From NCBI GenBank assembly GCA_008692225.1, contig VICG01000009.1:248001-312000 (forward strand): 64,000 nt of DNA, in the 5' to 3' direction. The stretch comes from Monilinia fructicola. Lineage: Eukaryota; Ascomycota; Leotiomycetes; Helotiales; Sclerotiniaceae. The notes beneath the pieces are model-generated. The model worked only from the letters and a program-made list of their open reading frames with translations. It was not told the origin of the DNA and made no database searches. The translations under genes and the position numbers were made by a program. The first letter of the stretch is position 1. Each line of letters begins with the position of its first letter. Shown in pieces: positions 25,891 through 37,211 of this stretch.

Positions 25891-27351
25891 ATGTTCACCA
25901 ACCCCCATGAGTTCTCCTTCGAGAACATGGATGAAGAATCTGCCAAGAAAGCTTTGTCTATCTTGTCTTCCTTCATCTACATTCAAGAGGACGGACCAGA
26001 CTTTTTGAACCATCACCTCGGTCAATTTGGCTGCACAGCTGATGGCTTAATTAACGAAATCTTGGTTGATCCAGAACTCACACGTCATGAACTCGGTCAA
26101 GCTCTCCACCACCAATACCGTCTCCATCTCAACCCAGATGATGAAGATGCTGCTGAGTACAAGCCACCTGCCAGAACTGGAGGAAAGAGTGCCCATCCCT
26201 TTGAGAAACCCTCCCTCTATGCACCAATTCACCCTGATGAGCTTGCCGAGCAAGCACTCGCTATGCACACCGGTGCTGACGAAAACACTGGCCTTGAAGT
26301 CTTTGACGAACAACCTGTTGAAGAACAACCTGTTGAAGAAGAAGCTGCCGGTTTGGAAGCTCCTGAGCAAGAATCTTCTGTTGCCGATTATTTCTCCGGC
26401 GAAGAAGACGTTGCCGAGAACGCGGTCTCTGACTACGAGTCTGAGGCTGAGGATCTCACCACCGATGTCTCCGATGATGACAACTCCGACGATGACGACT
26501 ATGTCGAGAAGTCAGCTCCCAAGCTTCGCGAACTTACCTACGAACAACAACTCGCTCTCACCATCGAAGCTTCTTTGAAGGAGGTAGCACCTCAACCATA
26601 CAACGGTGAAGCATCTGGTACCAACGGTACATTCACTCCACCACCTTCCCAAGCAAAGGTTCCTGTCTCTCCATCTCACTCCGCTAGCGGAAAGCAACCT
26701 TTGCCACAATCACCACACTCCTCTCCTTCCCCATCCCCAGCTCCTTCCAGATCACCATCACCAGCTCCTGCCTCGCGAAAGAGAGGACGTTCCACCGATG
26801 ATGATGACTCTGACGACGACAATGACAAGCCCGCTGCTCGTCCGGCCAAGAAAGCCAAGAAGGTCAAGAAGTCTACGGCAGCTTCCACCTCGGGCCCTTC
26901 CTCTTCCGCGGCGGCCGCCAGCTCCTCATCCTCCGCCACCAAATCCGGCTCTTCCCGTGGCCGCAAATCCAACACTCGCAAAGGCGCCGCCACCACCTCC
27001 AAGCCCCGCCGCCGCGCCTGGAGCAACATCGAATTGGCAAGTCTCTACAAATGTATCGCCGAACGTCGCAAGGTCGAAGCCAGGCATACCCATATCCCCA
27101 AGCTCTACGATGCTCCTCTCTGGTCCCATGTTTCCCAGCAACTGGCGGGCCTCTACGGCATTGACCGAGCCCCGGGTGGATGCAAAGCCGCCGCCTGGAA
27201 CCGACAAGGTCGTCAGGACTACCACTTCGATGAACGATCGGCATTGAAGCGCTCGGCTTCTCTGGCCACCAGTGTTCAAACTTCCAAGAAGAACAAGAAG
27301 GGCAAGAAGCCTGCGGTCGAGGATGATGAGGATGATGATGATAATGAATAG
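25891..27351 (+). CDS. Acidic, Ser/Pro-rich nuclear-type protein with C-terminal Myb/trihelix-like region
   Basis: An uninterrupted 486-residue frame that I do not recognise as a named gene. The N-terminal about 95 residues look folded (MFTNPHEFSFENMDEESAKK..ELGQALHHQYRLHLN). Residues about 130-210 are very acidic (Asp/Glu runs), about 245-310 are Ser/Pro-rich, and a basic cluster at about 316-330 (RPAKKAKKVKK) looks like a nuclear localisation signal. An alanine/serine/arginine linker leads to a C-terminal block (about 369-440, RRRAWSNIELASLYKC..GGCKAAAWNRQGRQDY) resembling trihelix or Myb/SANT-like DNA-binding regions in its Trp spacing and basic helix. A nuclear chromatin or transcription role is inference only. 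Start: first ATG after a leader, context ACCACGATGTTC. Codon use is strongly C-ending, supporting expression. Confidence 0.8.
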   Translation: MFTNPHEFSFENMDEESAKKALSILSSFIYIQEDGPDFLNHHLGQFGCTADGLINEILVDPELTRHELGQALHHQYRLHLNPDDEDAAEYKPPARTGGKSAHPFEKPSLYAPIHPDELAEQALAMHTGADENTGLEVFDEQPVEEQPVEEEAAGLEAPEQESSVADYFSGEEDVAENAVSDYESEAEDLTTDVSDDDNSDDDDYVEKSAPKLRELTYEQQLALTIEASLKEVAPQPYNGEASGTNGTFTPPPSQAKVPVSPSHSASGKQPLPQSPHSSPSPSPAPSRSPSPAPASRKRGRSTDDDDSDDDNDKPAARPAKKAKKVKKSTAASTSGPSSSAAAASSSSSATKSGSSRGRKSNTRKGAATTSKPRRRAWSNIELASLYKCIAERRKVEARHTHIPKLYDAPLWSHVSQQLAGLYGIDRAPGGCKAAAWNRQGRQDYHFDERSALKRSASLATSVQTSKKNKKGKKPAVEDDEDDDDNE

Positions 27352-30300
27352 TTGGCTGTGTGACTTGGCTGCGTGCTTTGGTTGGATTTCTTTTGTTTTT
27401 CCTTGGTGTTTCCTTGGTTCTGGTATCGCGGTGGCTGCTTGGCGTTCTCCTTGGTGTGTTTTCCTTGATGTATTTTCCTTTGGTTCTTGTATCGCGGTGC
27501 TTTCTTTTCTCTTTCCTTGTTCTTTCTTTGGCCCTCTCGCAATGGAATGGTATGATACCCCGGCTTTCTCACTATGTAACTAGATACCCTTGCTCTCGAT
27601 TGCTTTACGAAAGCCGTTACTTACAATTCAATGATTTTCTCACAAAACACCCACCTTCCTATGACATGTGTGCCTTGCATCAAATTATCATGTGCCTTTC
27701 ACCCTAAATGACCCAGGACGTGCTCTTGGTGAATTTGATCAAATGATAAAAACTTGCTTGGTGGAAGATATGCGAGGAATGGGCGGCAAAGAGTGTTTGG
27801 TGGAAGGGGTATGTGCAATAGATTTCAAGAGATTGACTTGAGAGAAAAGTGCTACACTTGGACTCTAAGCCTGGACTTGGAGAAGGCAGATGAGCTGGAG
27901 AATTTGAAAGGGGATTGGGTGGCATGTTTGAGTGTGTCACCTCGGGGGACGACTTAGGGAAAGGTGTCTATTCTGTTAGGAGATGAGTAGTTGGATGGGG
28001 GTGCATAGGAGGGTATTGAGGGATGGTTGTCTGTTGTTTGTAGGTGGACTTATCTTTCTAGGATTGAGGGAGTCGTGGGATATAATTTATAGGGTTGGGA
28101 GTTGAGGAGGTATTGTTTGGTTTTTTTTGGGGGGGGGAGGCGGGGTGTTGGCTGAATTCTGGGTAGATGGAAGAGATTGGTGGGATGTTGTCTGGTGTTT
28201 TGTCATTCGCGGTGAGCTTGTGTTTGGGTTGTGGATGGGAGAACGGAAATATACAGAACAGGATTGGAGATCGAGGATGATCTGCTATATGTGGGAGGGG
28301 GTGACTGGTAGGAAGCTTTGGTGTGTAATACAGAATGAGAGAATTGTCGCCTGGTTCTTCTAGTTATTCGTGATCTATGTTTCACATACGAATGAGTGTC
28401 TATCGAATGCATCCAATAATGCCGAGGATTGAGAGAGCTTTTCCTGATGGATTAAGGGCTGATTCGGTAGGAGTTAGTGCAGAGAAAAGAGAATGAGTAT
28501 GCTATATTCTGGTGTTGAAGTTGTTGGTTAGATTTCCTTTGTATTCCAATAAATATAATATAAGAGACTCGGAATATATCAAATAAGTGTCGGACTCGAG
28601 ATACTTTGATCCAATTTAGTGGCCAAATGACTACTTGGAAGCGCAAGAATAAAAGGTGTTCTGAATAGATATTGTCTGATAAAGTGTGTGCTCCGATGAA
28701 GTTGAAGAGTGATCACTTGACGGCACTTCTGAGTTGGTAATAAGAGATAAGAAGATACAAAATGCTCATCTTCCGAAGTATGTATTCATTCAGAGTCCGA
28801 GACTTCACTGAATCATGCTATTGAAGTTATGAAAATGATGAGATTGTCTGAGGACATGAAGTGTAAAATTTTGATATGGAAAATGTCCTTTATTTCTGAA
28901 TAGTCCAAATTTACAGGGGCACAGTTTGGTAGAGCTATGTCTAATATGAAACAGTAATACAAAGGGGTCGGATCATTGTGTCATAGGAGCCTGAAGCTAT
29001 GATGCTTCAATAGAGCTAGCATAGCTCAGGTTCATCACCAACTGAGAAGGTGATTGGAAGTAGAAAATGACTGTGTGGCGTTGCATAGAAAGTAGTCTGC
29101 AGTCTTATGTTTCGCTGTTGATATTCTCAGATGCCTCCATCTCAAACTTGCATCATGGGTATGGAAATCTTCTCATCCTAATCACGATGGATGGTTAGCG
29201 ATTTGTCGTATCATGATTTGTATCGGAATGGAATGGAAGAGATGACCAGTGTGATCAAGATGAACGCATTCAATATTATTCCAGAATAGCGATGTCAAGA
29301 AAGTGGACAAATATATTGTGTAGGAAGTGAGGGGAAAGGGAGTAGAAGTGAATTTTGCGTAGTCCATTGTGATTCTCGCGTCTTTTGCAAGAAACATAAC
29401 ACATCTAGCAAAAAGGTATTCGGCCCAAGTCAAGTTTCAACTACCCTTCATCCTCATCCTCATCTTTATCTTCATCATCGTCAAACGCAGATATAAAAAG
29501 CTGTCTATGAGAACAAATGAAACAATAAATTGGTGGTCTCTCACCAGAGGATATTCTTCGTGTTTGGGGGGAAAGAGAAGAAAAAAGTACCGTTGTCTGA
29601 TAACAGGGGGATGAATGAGAATGTAGCACTTTAATTTAGTTGTGAACTTGAGAATCACAACACCTATCTATCATCTTTCATATAAGTGGGATGTAGATCG
29701 CAAAAGCCCAATACTCATGTTGAGACCCTGTCTTATAAATTCAAATTATTGAGCCTCTACAGCGACAGACAATCAAAACCTCAACCTTATGTACCCTTGT
29801 ACCCCTCCGAAGATCTTGCTGCCACTGGTAGTATCTAACCATTTCTTCGGTCTTTCAAAAAGAACACCCTTCCGCTCAAACTTTTCTTTATGACTTCATA
29901 AAGTCCGTGGATCAGAAGGCTTGCTGGGCGGGGCACAAACAGGAAGTTATATATTTGAAATATGATACTTTAAATATACATCCTGATCTGTCATGACCAC
30001 AACGAAGACGCAATGGCAGTTCGGAATGAGATAAAACTCCTTTCACTCTGATTTGATCCATGTTAGGGGTTCCCATGATATGCGAGTGTGCGGGCCAGGG
30101 GAAGTGGTGAGGCTAGAGGTGCAGAGGGGGGCATAATGTGGCGTAGTGTGGAGAGAATATAGAACATGGACGTACAAAGGATAAGGTTCGTGCAATATGT
30201 GTGATGAAGGAATAGAAAAGCATATAGGGGCTCAGACTTGTGCAGAATGAATACCTCTTCGTCTCAGCATGTAATGCTTTCATGCCTTCATCTCCTCTTT

Positions 30301-30769
30301 GTCTTAAATAGATTCTAGGAGAGACCCTTTCGGCTGTTTCTCTCTCAACATTCATCTCTTTCCTTCCATGATACCTCCAACCACTCTACTCTCATTCACA
30401 CCTTTCAAAACCAGCCCCTTTTTAAGCCCCACGGTTCCTCCATGGCTTTAGATCTGAGGTACTACCATCAGGTTGTTCCAGCGCGCCCCATAGTCAACAT
30501 GTAGAACCGTTTCTCCATTGAACTTATGATGTTTCATTGATATTCAATATTTTCAACTTTCCGACTCCCCCCTCCCCCCTTGCCAAATACATTGCCCCGC
30601 GTTCCATTCTTACGCTTCAACGAGTGCCTTTGATGGCGTTGGTATTGAATATTGGATATGTGAATAGATAAAAGAAAACCCAGCATCTCAGAAAGATTCT
30701 CGTATGTATGTCTTAACTTTTTTGTTGAATTCGGATCTCGTATTCATTAATTGACTTGATAGTAGAGTA
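27352..30769. other. Intergenic, no gene seen
   Basis: About 3.4 kb of mixed sequence after the nuclear-type gene. T-rich repeats of CCTTGGT/TTCTTT type at about 27390-27540 are probably its 3' UTR. Short ORFs of at most 83 residues have no recognisable features. Confidence 0.5.
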
Positions 30770-31720
30770 ACCTTAAGGTGTGTTTGGATCGATTTTTGAA
30801 AATATTAAAGCAAATGTCAAATATGGATATTATATATTGAGCCTAATATGGTTAAATATATATTTGATGAATATCATTTAAGTAGAAGATTTAAGAAAAT
30901 ATAAAAAGGGTTGTAAATATATTTGTTTATAATAGATAAAAACTATTATTAAAATATAGTATTTAAACTTTTACTAGTCTGAAAATATTTAAAAAGTAAA
31001 AGAAATAAAGATGTTTTTTTTGAAGGACTTCATTTAATATTTTTATTTAACTAAATATAGTTAAATATAATGTTCGGATTATAAGGTATCAAACCTAATA
31101 TTATATTTAGATTATTATATATATTAGATTTAATATAAGTTTAATATTATATTTAGTAAAGCTTATACTTAGCGTTTGTTTTAGGTTAATGCCGGGCTGA
31201 AAATTAACTAAAAACGGAATTTATTTTAAAGAATTATAATAAATTAACAAATCTAATAAAAACTATAAATAAAGCTTTATAGTATTATTAAGTTAAAAAA
31301 TAAACGTCTAGTATATTTAAATTCTTAAAAATAGAAGTTTTATAATATATAAAAAGGAATTTAAAAGATATACTATTCTATAGATTTTTACCTTAGCATA
31401 GACCAAAAACAACACTAAGTATTAGATTAAATATTATATAAAATCGATTCGAACGTCCATGGGTACCCTTATTAGTATCTAAACATTATAATAACCTTAC
31501 TATAGAATTTATAAAAGTATTATAGAAGAGAAGACTTATTCTTTATTATTTTAATATATATATAATTACGATTAAATAAATATAAAGCAATCTATATTCA
31601 TCTATGTATATATATCTATATATATAGATATATATAGATATATATATAGATATATATAGATATATAAATAATATAAAAATATATGTATAGCTATTCGAAC
31701 ATTAAGAGCTGTCTAGGCGT
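30770..31720. mobile_element. RIP-like AT-rich island with imperfect terminal inverted repeats
   Basis: About 950 bp of almost pure A/T between normal-composition flanks. GTTTGGATCGATTTTT at 30782 and, reading inwards from 31454 on the other strand, GTTCGAATCGATTTTA are near-identical and differ mainly by transitions, as expected for a TIR element altered by repeat-induced point mutation. The inner unit is about 673 bp and has no coding capacity. More GTTCGGAT/GTTCGAAT-like ends at about 31070 and 31695 suggest nesting. A TATATAGA microsatellite fills 31605-31665. Confidence 0.55.
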
Positions 31721-32294
31721 AAAGTTAGAGGTCACACTAAAATTCAATCCGACCCCACCCATTCCGCGCTTGCGCCAACAACTTTACAAGTCATTTATTT
31801 ACAAGTAGAAGAAAGAAACTTTGGCTTCAAGATATCATTAAGCTATGGATGTCATGACCTCTAGAAATTCACCAATAAATTTATTTGACACAAATCAAAC
31901 AAACGTTATTCAATTGGTCTTTAAATCTATCAAAGAACCCCTTTTCGCCCGCATCTTTGCAATACCTTTCTAACAACCTCAACTTTACACAACATAACAA
32001 TTTCTCCAACTCTGTGCCTTAAGACCCATCTCCCTCTATCTGAAAGACGAATCTATAGCTTATAGCAGATACCTATACTGGATCATCTTCAGTTTTCGAA
32101 AGAACCAATTGACTCCAAATCAATCAAGCTAAAAGCGGACACCTCAAATATTTCTGACACGCGCCCCAAAGGCATAGCAGATAGACTGCTTCGCGACATC
32201 ACCACTTTATCGTTTCATTTGGAATCGAACATCAAAATACTTTAGCAGACAACACCCAGCAGAATACGATACCAGCGACCCAATTCATCTCAAT
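31721..32294. promoter_or_regulatory. Upstream region/5' leader of the NCBP3-like gene
   Basis: Normal composition returns after the AT island. The interval holds the presumed promoter and leader of the following plus-strand gene, and no ORF of note lies in it. Confidence 0.35.
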
Positions 32295-33736
32295 ATGGCG
32301 ACCGACATGGATATCGATATGGATATCGACGTTGGGGTGATCGAAGAGTTGCCTGTTCCAGATATGGTAGACATTGAATTGATTGTGAGCAATATTCATG
32401 CGCCCGGAGTTGGGGATTTGACTTCCAGACTGCATCTACAGTGTTTGTTACTAACTTGATAATTCCATATAGCCAGATCAGCCTTCCGGAGTACAAAATG
32501 ACACATCAGCTCCAAATGACAGCTCTGGTCCAGATTCCGAGAAGCCCACACACAGAGAAAGTGCATATTCGTGGCTTGGACAATCTAACTACTGGGGATG
32601 TTAAGAAATTCGCGCAGCATTACTTCCCCACCGGTCATATTGAACGCGTCGAATGGATTGATGATTCTTCGTTGAATCTCGTGTATTCGAACAACGAGGT
32701 TGCTGGGGAAGCCCTCCGACAGTTCTCTACTCAAGAGCTTCCAGAGGATATTTCACAACTTCCAATCTTACAATGCTTAAATGCCAAGCCTTTCCCAGAC
32801 AATGAGAAGATCAGTTTACAAGTACGTCTTGCTGTGGTTGGAGATCGTAAACAGAGAGGAGCTCGAGAGAGAAGTCGCTTCTACCTTTTCAATCCTGAAC
32901 ATGATCCTGCAGAGCGCCGAAAACGCGAGGGTGGACGAAGATATCGGGACCGAGATGATGATGGTTACAGAAGTCGGAGATACGATGAACGAGAACAACG
33001 TAATCGACAACGTGAAGATGCGGAAGCAGGCTTCGACGCAAGTCTCTACGATGATGATGAAGCAGCTTTAGCGACTAGATCCGGAAGAATCCATAGAAGA
33101 TCAGGATCTGGCTCATCGGGTAGCGACTTTAGAGAACGAACTGATAATAGAAGAGGCTCTGGTTTACGAGAGCTATTTCCAGATAGGGGAGTAAATGATG
33201 GAAGATTACGGGATCGAAGTGCGTCACCTATCAGGAACGAGGAGAGAGCGAGGGATTATAATAGACGACGTGGAAATACAGCAGCTGCAGAGAATAGGTC
33301 AAAAGCCCAAGCCATCAAGGCTCGTTTCCGCAGAGAAATTTCCACAACAAAGGAACTCTTCCCAAGCAAGTTATCCAGTACTCATCATAGATCTGGCGTT
33401 TTAGATGCTACGGATGAGACAGCAGACCTATTCGCCAACAGAATGCCTGTCCCTTTTATGGATGGAAGCTCTGACGTTCGTCCTTCTAACAAGCGCTCCC
33501 TGGCAGAAAGGATTACATCAGAACAGCCGCAAGGCTTTAGCATTCGCGGAACTGCAAAACCTGCTTCAACGTCTGGCTTTTCCATCAAAGGTTTGGCCTC
33601 TGAAACTTCAGCCACAACCATGAAAGAATTATTTCCTGCACGAGCGGGGGGTGGAAATTCTGGGAAAGAGCTTTTTGCAGAGAGATTGGTTGGTAGGGGT
33701 GGAAGAAGGCAGAAGGCTGAGGACTTATTCCACTAG
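32295..33736 (+). CDS. NCBP3-like (nuclear cap-binding subunit 3) RNA-binding protein
   Basis: Exon 1 is 32295-32384 (MATDMDIDMDIDVGVIEELP..). A GTGAGC intron with a clear TTACTAAC branch site (32449-32455) follows. Two acceptors are possible. ATATAG ends at 32472 and gives a natural-looking linker (PDQPSGVQNDTSAPNDSSG) but needs one base dropped in the AAA at 32558-32560. ATCAG ends at 32476 and stays in frame. Downstream, EKVHIRGLDNLTTGDVKKFA..HIERVEWIDDSSLNLVYS is the RRM-like domain with the WLDD-type motif typical of NCBP3 (human C17orf85). The rest is an Arg/Glu/Asp-rich tail with repeated KELFP/ELFA/DLFH motifs (RELFPDR, KELFPSK, KELFPAR, KELFAER, EDLFH). The family binds capped RNA in the nucleus. 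About 435-440 residues. Confidence 0.78.
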
Positions 33737-34689
33737 ATTCGGTATTCATAATATGGTAGAAGCATAATGGTATATTCACTTGCGGAAAATGGGTTTGCGC
33801 ATAGGATTGGGTTTACTGGTTTAGCAAATGGAGTTCAACGGTATGGGAATGGAAATGGAAAAGATACCATTATATTTTGCAAATAGTGGGCAGTATTCAT
33901 AAAAGCAAGTTAGAGCTAGCGATCCATTGATATTATTCAATAATCACCCCTCAAATGTTTCTCAGATGCTAAACAATTAACCAGACAGGCGATCTACGAA
34001 ATCAACTGCAAACCAGAGAAATGATATCCCTTCAAATCCAAAGTGAGGTATCCAAATCCTAGCGAGCATCCATCTGGGTGTAATCTGAACTGGAGCATTG
34101 AAGCGCATTATGCATCGGAGCTTAAGAGACTATGGAAAATTGGATACTTGAGTAATGTTGTGGGATACTTGGGGGTATAGTATGGTTTGAGTTTCGTCCA
34201 CCTGTGCCAAAGTCACATAAAAACGTATGAACCATATGCATGCTATGCTGTCTTTACAAAACCATAAAAGACATCCAGATAACAAGTGTCAAGGTTCACA
34301 GTAACATAGTACTTTTGAACAGAGTCAATGATGGTTACTTGGTTGGTGAATGTCTAATGAACAGGACATTGATTTGGCCTTGTCAATATCAAAGAATTGA
34401 TTCCATCCAAGGCTGTCATATTCCATAGACTGTAGAGATTCAAGGAATACTCATCTCCCAAACTCGAACATGCATCCGGGCAATGCGCTAGTAGTGAAGA
34501 TGACAAAGTCTCGGCGTCGTCCTTGTTAACACAGAGTGAAGTTTGCTCCTTCTCTTTTCCACCCAACGATCTCTTCCAGATTGATCCACACCAACGTCCC
34601 ACTTCCAACTTCCATTGATGAAAATCGTCTCAAGATCGAACCAATTTCGTCGGCAGTGAATCCCGTGGAATCCCGCTTATGCATGCAAA
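33737..34689. other. Intergenic, no gene seen
   Basis: About 950 bp between two plus-strand genes. The first part is presumably the 3' UTR of the NCBP3-like gene and the last part the promoter of the next gene. No repeat or ORF of note. Confidence 0.5.
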
Positions 34690-36703
34690 ATGGATCAATG
34701 GCTGCGACCCGTTTTCGCCAGGACAAAGACTCCAGTTCCACCCACCCCAGGCGATCGATCGGAAGATCACCACGAAGTCGAAGATAGCATGAAGTCCATT
34801 CGTCCCAGCTCTCGCGTCTCCTCTTACATGGGCTTTCGCTCCAGTGCGCCGAACCTCCAGGCGCCCGATGCGTTTCCCTTTCAGCATGTCAACGTTCCCG
34901 AAAACGTTTATCACAAGCCGTCGGGTAGCCAGATGGCCGAGACGTTGAAGGTGGTCATGATGACGCGGAATTTGATGGAGCCGGTCCCCGTTGAGTACAA
35001 TACGTGTATCTTGCACGTGCTGGAGTCGTATCGTGATCTGCAGGCGCGGCTGGAGGCGAAGGATCGCGAAATCGAGGAGATTCAGTTGAGGCATACGAAG
35101 GATATTGGGGAGTTTGATGTCATGGGCGAACAGTAAGTACGCATCCATCGGGCGTGGATGGCGCGCGTCGCGGTCTGCTGAATGTTAATCCTGCATGTAT
35201 GTGTCTGTAGATGGAAGGCCAAGGAAAAAGATTACCAAAAGGAAATCAAGACGCTTGAAGTGCTGCTCTCCAAGACCGAGGGAGGGATGGAAAATGTCAC
35301 GATGGCGCGGTCGAAAAGTGTCGTTCATGGGACGAGGAGGGCTGCCGATCTATTCGAAGATGGCATGGAGAAGATCAAACAGAATTTTGCGCGTTACAGT
35401 TCTGGGAGAGGTGCGTTGCTTCGTTGCTGTTCCTGCTTGATGTTGTCTCACGCCTATTAGGGTCTTCTACCACCACTCCGGAGCGGGACTTGGACCAGAT
35501 GCAACAAGCGGCCTCGCCACAAGCCTTCGAAACGCCGACCAGCGCGAGCTATCTCGAGAGACGGGAAGATATATTTCAGGAACGAACTGTAGGGGCGCGA
35601 CGCAGAGATCGGTCCACGCAAGACACAGAAAGCTTTCACTCGGCAGTGGACCATCAAGCGGGCTCCCGCTTGACGTCGGTACAGCTTGATGCGTTGGAGC
35701 GACAACATGCCACCGCAGAAGAACTCGGCGTAGTCTTCGACTCATCATCTGAATCCGACGATACCAGTTCGCGCTCCGTCATCACCGAAGGCCAAGCCCC
35801 TCCACCCAGCGGCCCTCCCCAACTTCCAAATGCCGGTCCTGGGATCGGCGTCCGCACGAGCAGCAGGGAGAAGCCACTCCCGGATATCCCCGTCGATCGT
35901 CCAGACATGGATCCCCTCCTTTCGAGCGAAGCAGGCAGCGCACGACCATGGGTGGACACCAACTCTCCGTTCGGGGACCCGGCTCATGATCTCGCCTCCC
36001 AGAAGGGCTTTTCGTTTAACGCGGGAGATGACACGCCCTCGATGTTACAGAAGACCTCCACGTACATTCTTGATCGCAAAGGCAACGCCGCACCCTCGAG
36101 CCGCCTGTCGTACGTGATGAGCAACGAAGATGCATTCGTAACGTCGTCTCGCATCACCGAAAGCAGCCACAGCCATAGCCGTCCCCCCAACCCATCCAGA
36201 TCAGGATCAAACGCCACGACTCCGCCGAGTGCGTCTCCCGGCAGAGAACACGGTGTCCATGCAGGTTTGAGACCGCAGCTAAACACGGGCTGGGGAAGGG
36301 CCATCGAGCGAGCCGACTCAACGAGCAGTATCGTGACGGCCGTCCGCGACAACTCCGGACGCAGCGGGGACGGAAGGCCAGCGAGGGGAAACGGACATGC
36401 GGCACAGAAAGGACAGGGCGCTGCTGTCATGGCGGTAGGTTAGGCGCATCCCCCTGTATCCCGATGATGGTAACGGCGGCGGTGACGTCCGTGTCGTTCA
36501 CCTGTCGTCCGATTCGTCATGCCCCCCACCCGAGAAGGAAACCGTCGCTAATTTCACCCCGTCCATAGGCCGTTCGTGCAATCGCCGCAAGCAACAAGGC
36601 GACCACGGCTAATGATCGTATTCATGCTCATGAAGTCGATGGGAGGGAGGGTGTCCCGTTTAGTCCGGAGAGAAGCCCCACGGGTTCGCAGGCTGGTGGG
36701 TAG
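34690..36703 (+). CDS. Unrecognised coiled-coil protein, four exons
   Basis: Model: 34690-35132, 35211-35410, 35461-36434, 36569-36703, giving 583 residues. Introns are 78, 50 and 134 bp (GTAAGT..CTGTAG, GTGCGT..CTATTAG, GTAGGT..CCATAG with CTAAT upstream), and all phases agree. If the third intron is ignored the frame ends early at VMAVG; splicing adds a coding-like tail VRAIAASNKATTANDRIHAH..SQAGG. Layout: a disordered N-terminus (about 1-60), a conserved-looking block about 60-105 (SGSQMAETLKVVMMTRNLME), a coiled coil about 110-180 (LESYRDLQARLEAKDREIEE), then a long Ser/Pro-rich low-complexity half. I cannot assign a function. Third positions are strongly G/C-rich compared with neighbours. 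No frameshift is visible. Confidence 0.75.
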
Positions 36704-36832
36704 AAGGATTGAGTGAACGGGACGGAACGGAACGGACAAGAGGTTCGCATGGGGATATAGGGCAGGTATCAGCAACAGGTGTTGAGCATCGGGTTACTGG
36801 CTTTCGCTTCGGGGAAAGTTCGTTGTGTTGTA

Positions 36833-36863
<31 letters not shown>

Positions 36864-37211
36864 GTAGAGCATATAGGTGGAGATGAATGACAATGGGAAT
36901 TAAAGCGAGAACCAGGATGAGCATTAGAATAGGCATGAGGGAACGAGAAAGAAACCAGAAGTGCAGGGTGAGGAACAAATGAATGAATGAACAAATGCCT
37001 TATCGACGATACATTTTTTTTATATCAAGGGTAAGAAATGGGAAATCAGGATTCGGGGGGTTTCATTTTCATTTTTGTACATATTCTTCTACTGCGAGGA
37101 TGGCCTTGTTTGGGTCCATCCGTGAGCGTGGCACCAACTACATCGATCGCCGCCTTTACCTCTGTTATCCCATCCTGGAGCGCTCTTCGAATCCGTCAGA
37201 CTACGGAAATG
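36704..37211. other. Convergent 3' ends with (TGTATG)n microsatellite
   Basis: 508 bp between the coiled-coil gene and the transporter, which point towards each other. TGTATG repeats occupy about 36831-36866. No gene seen. Confidence 0.6.
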
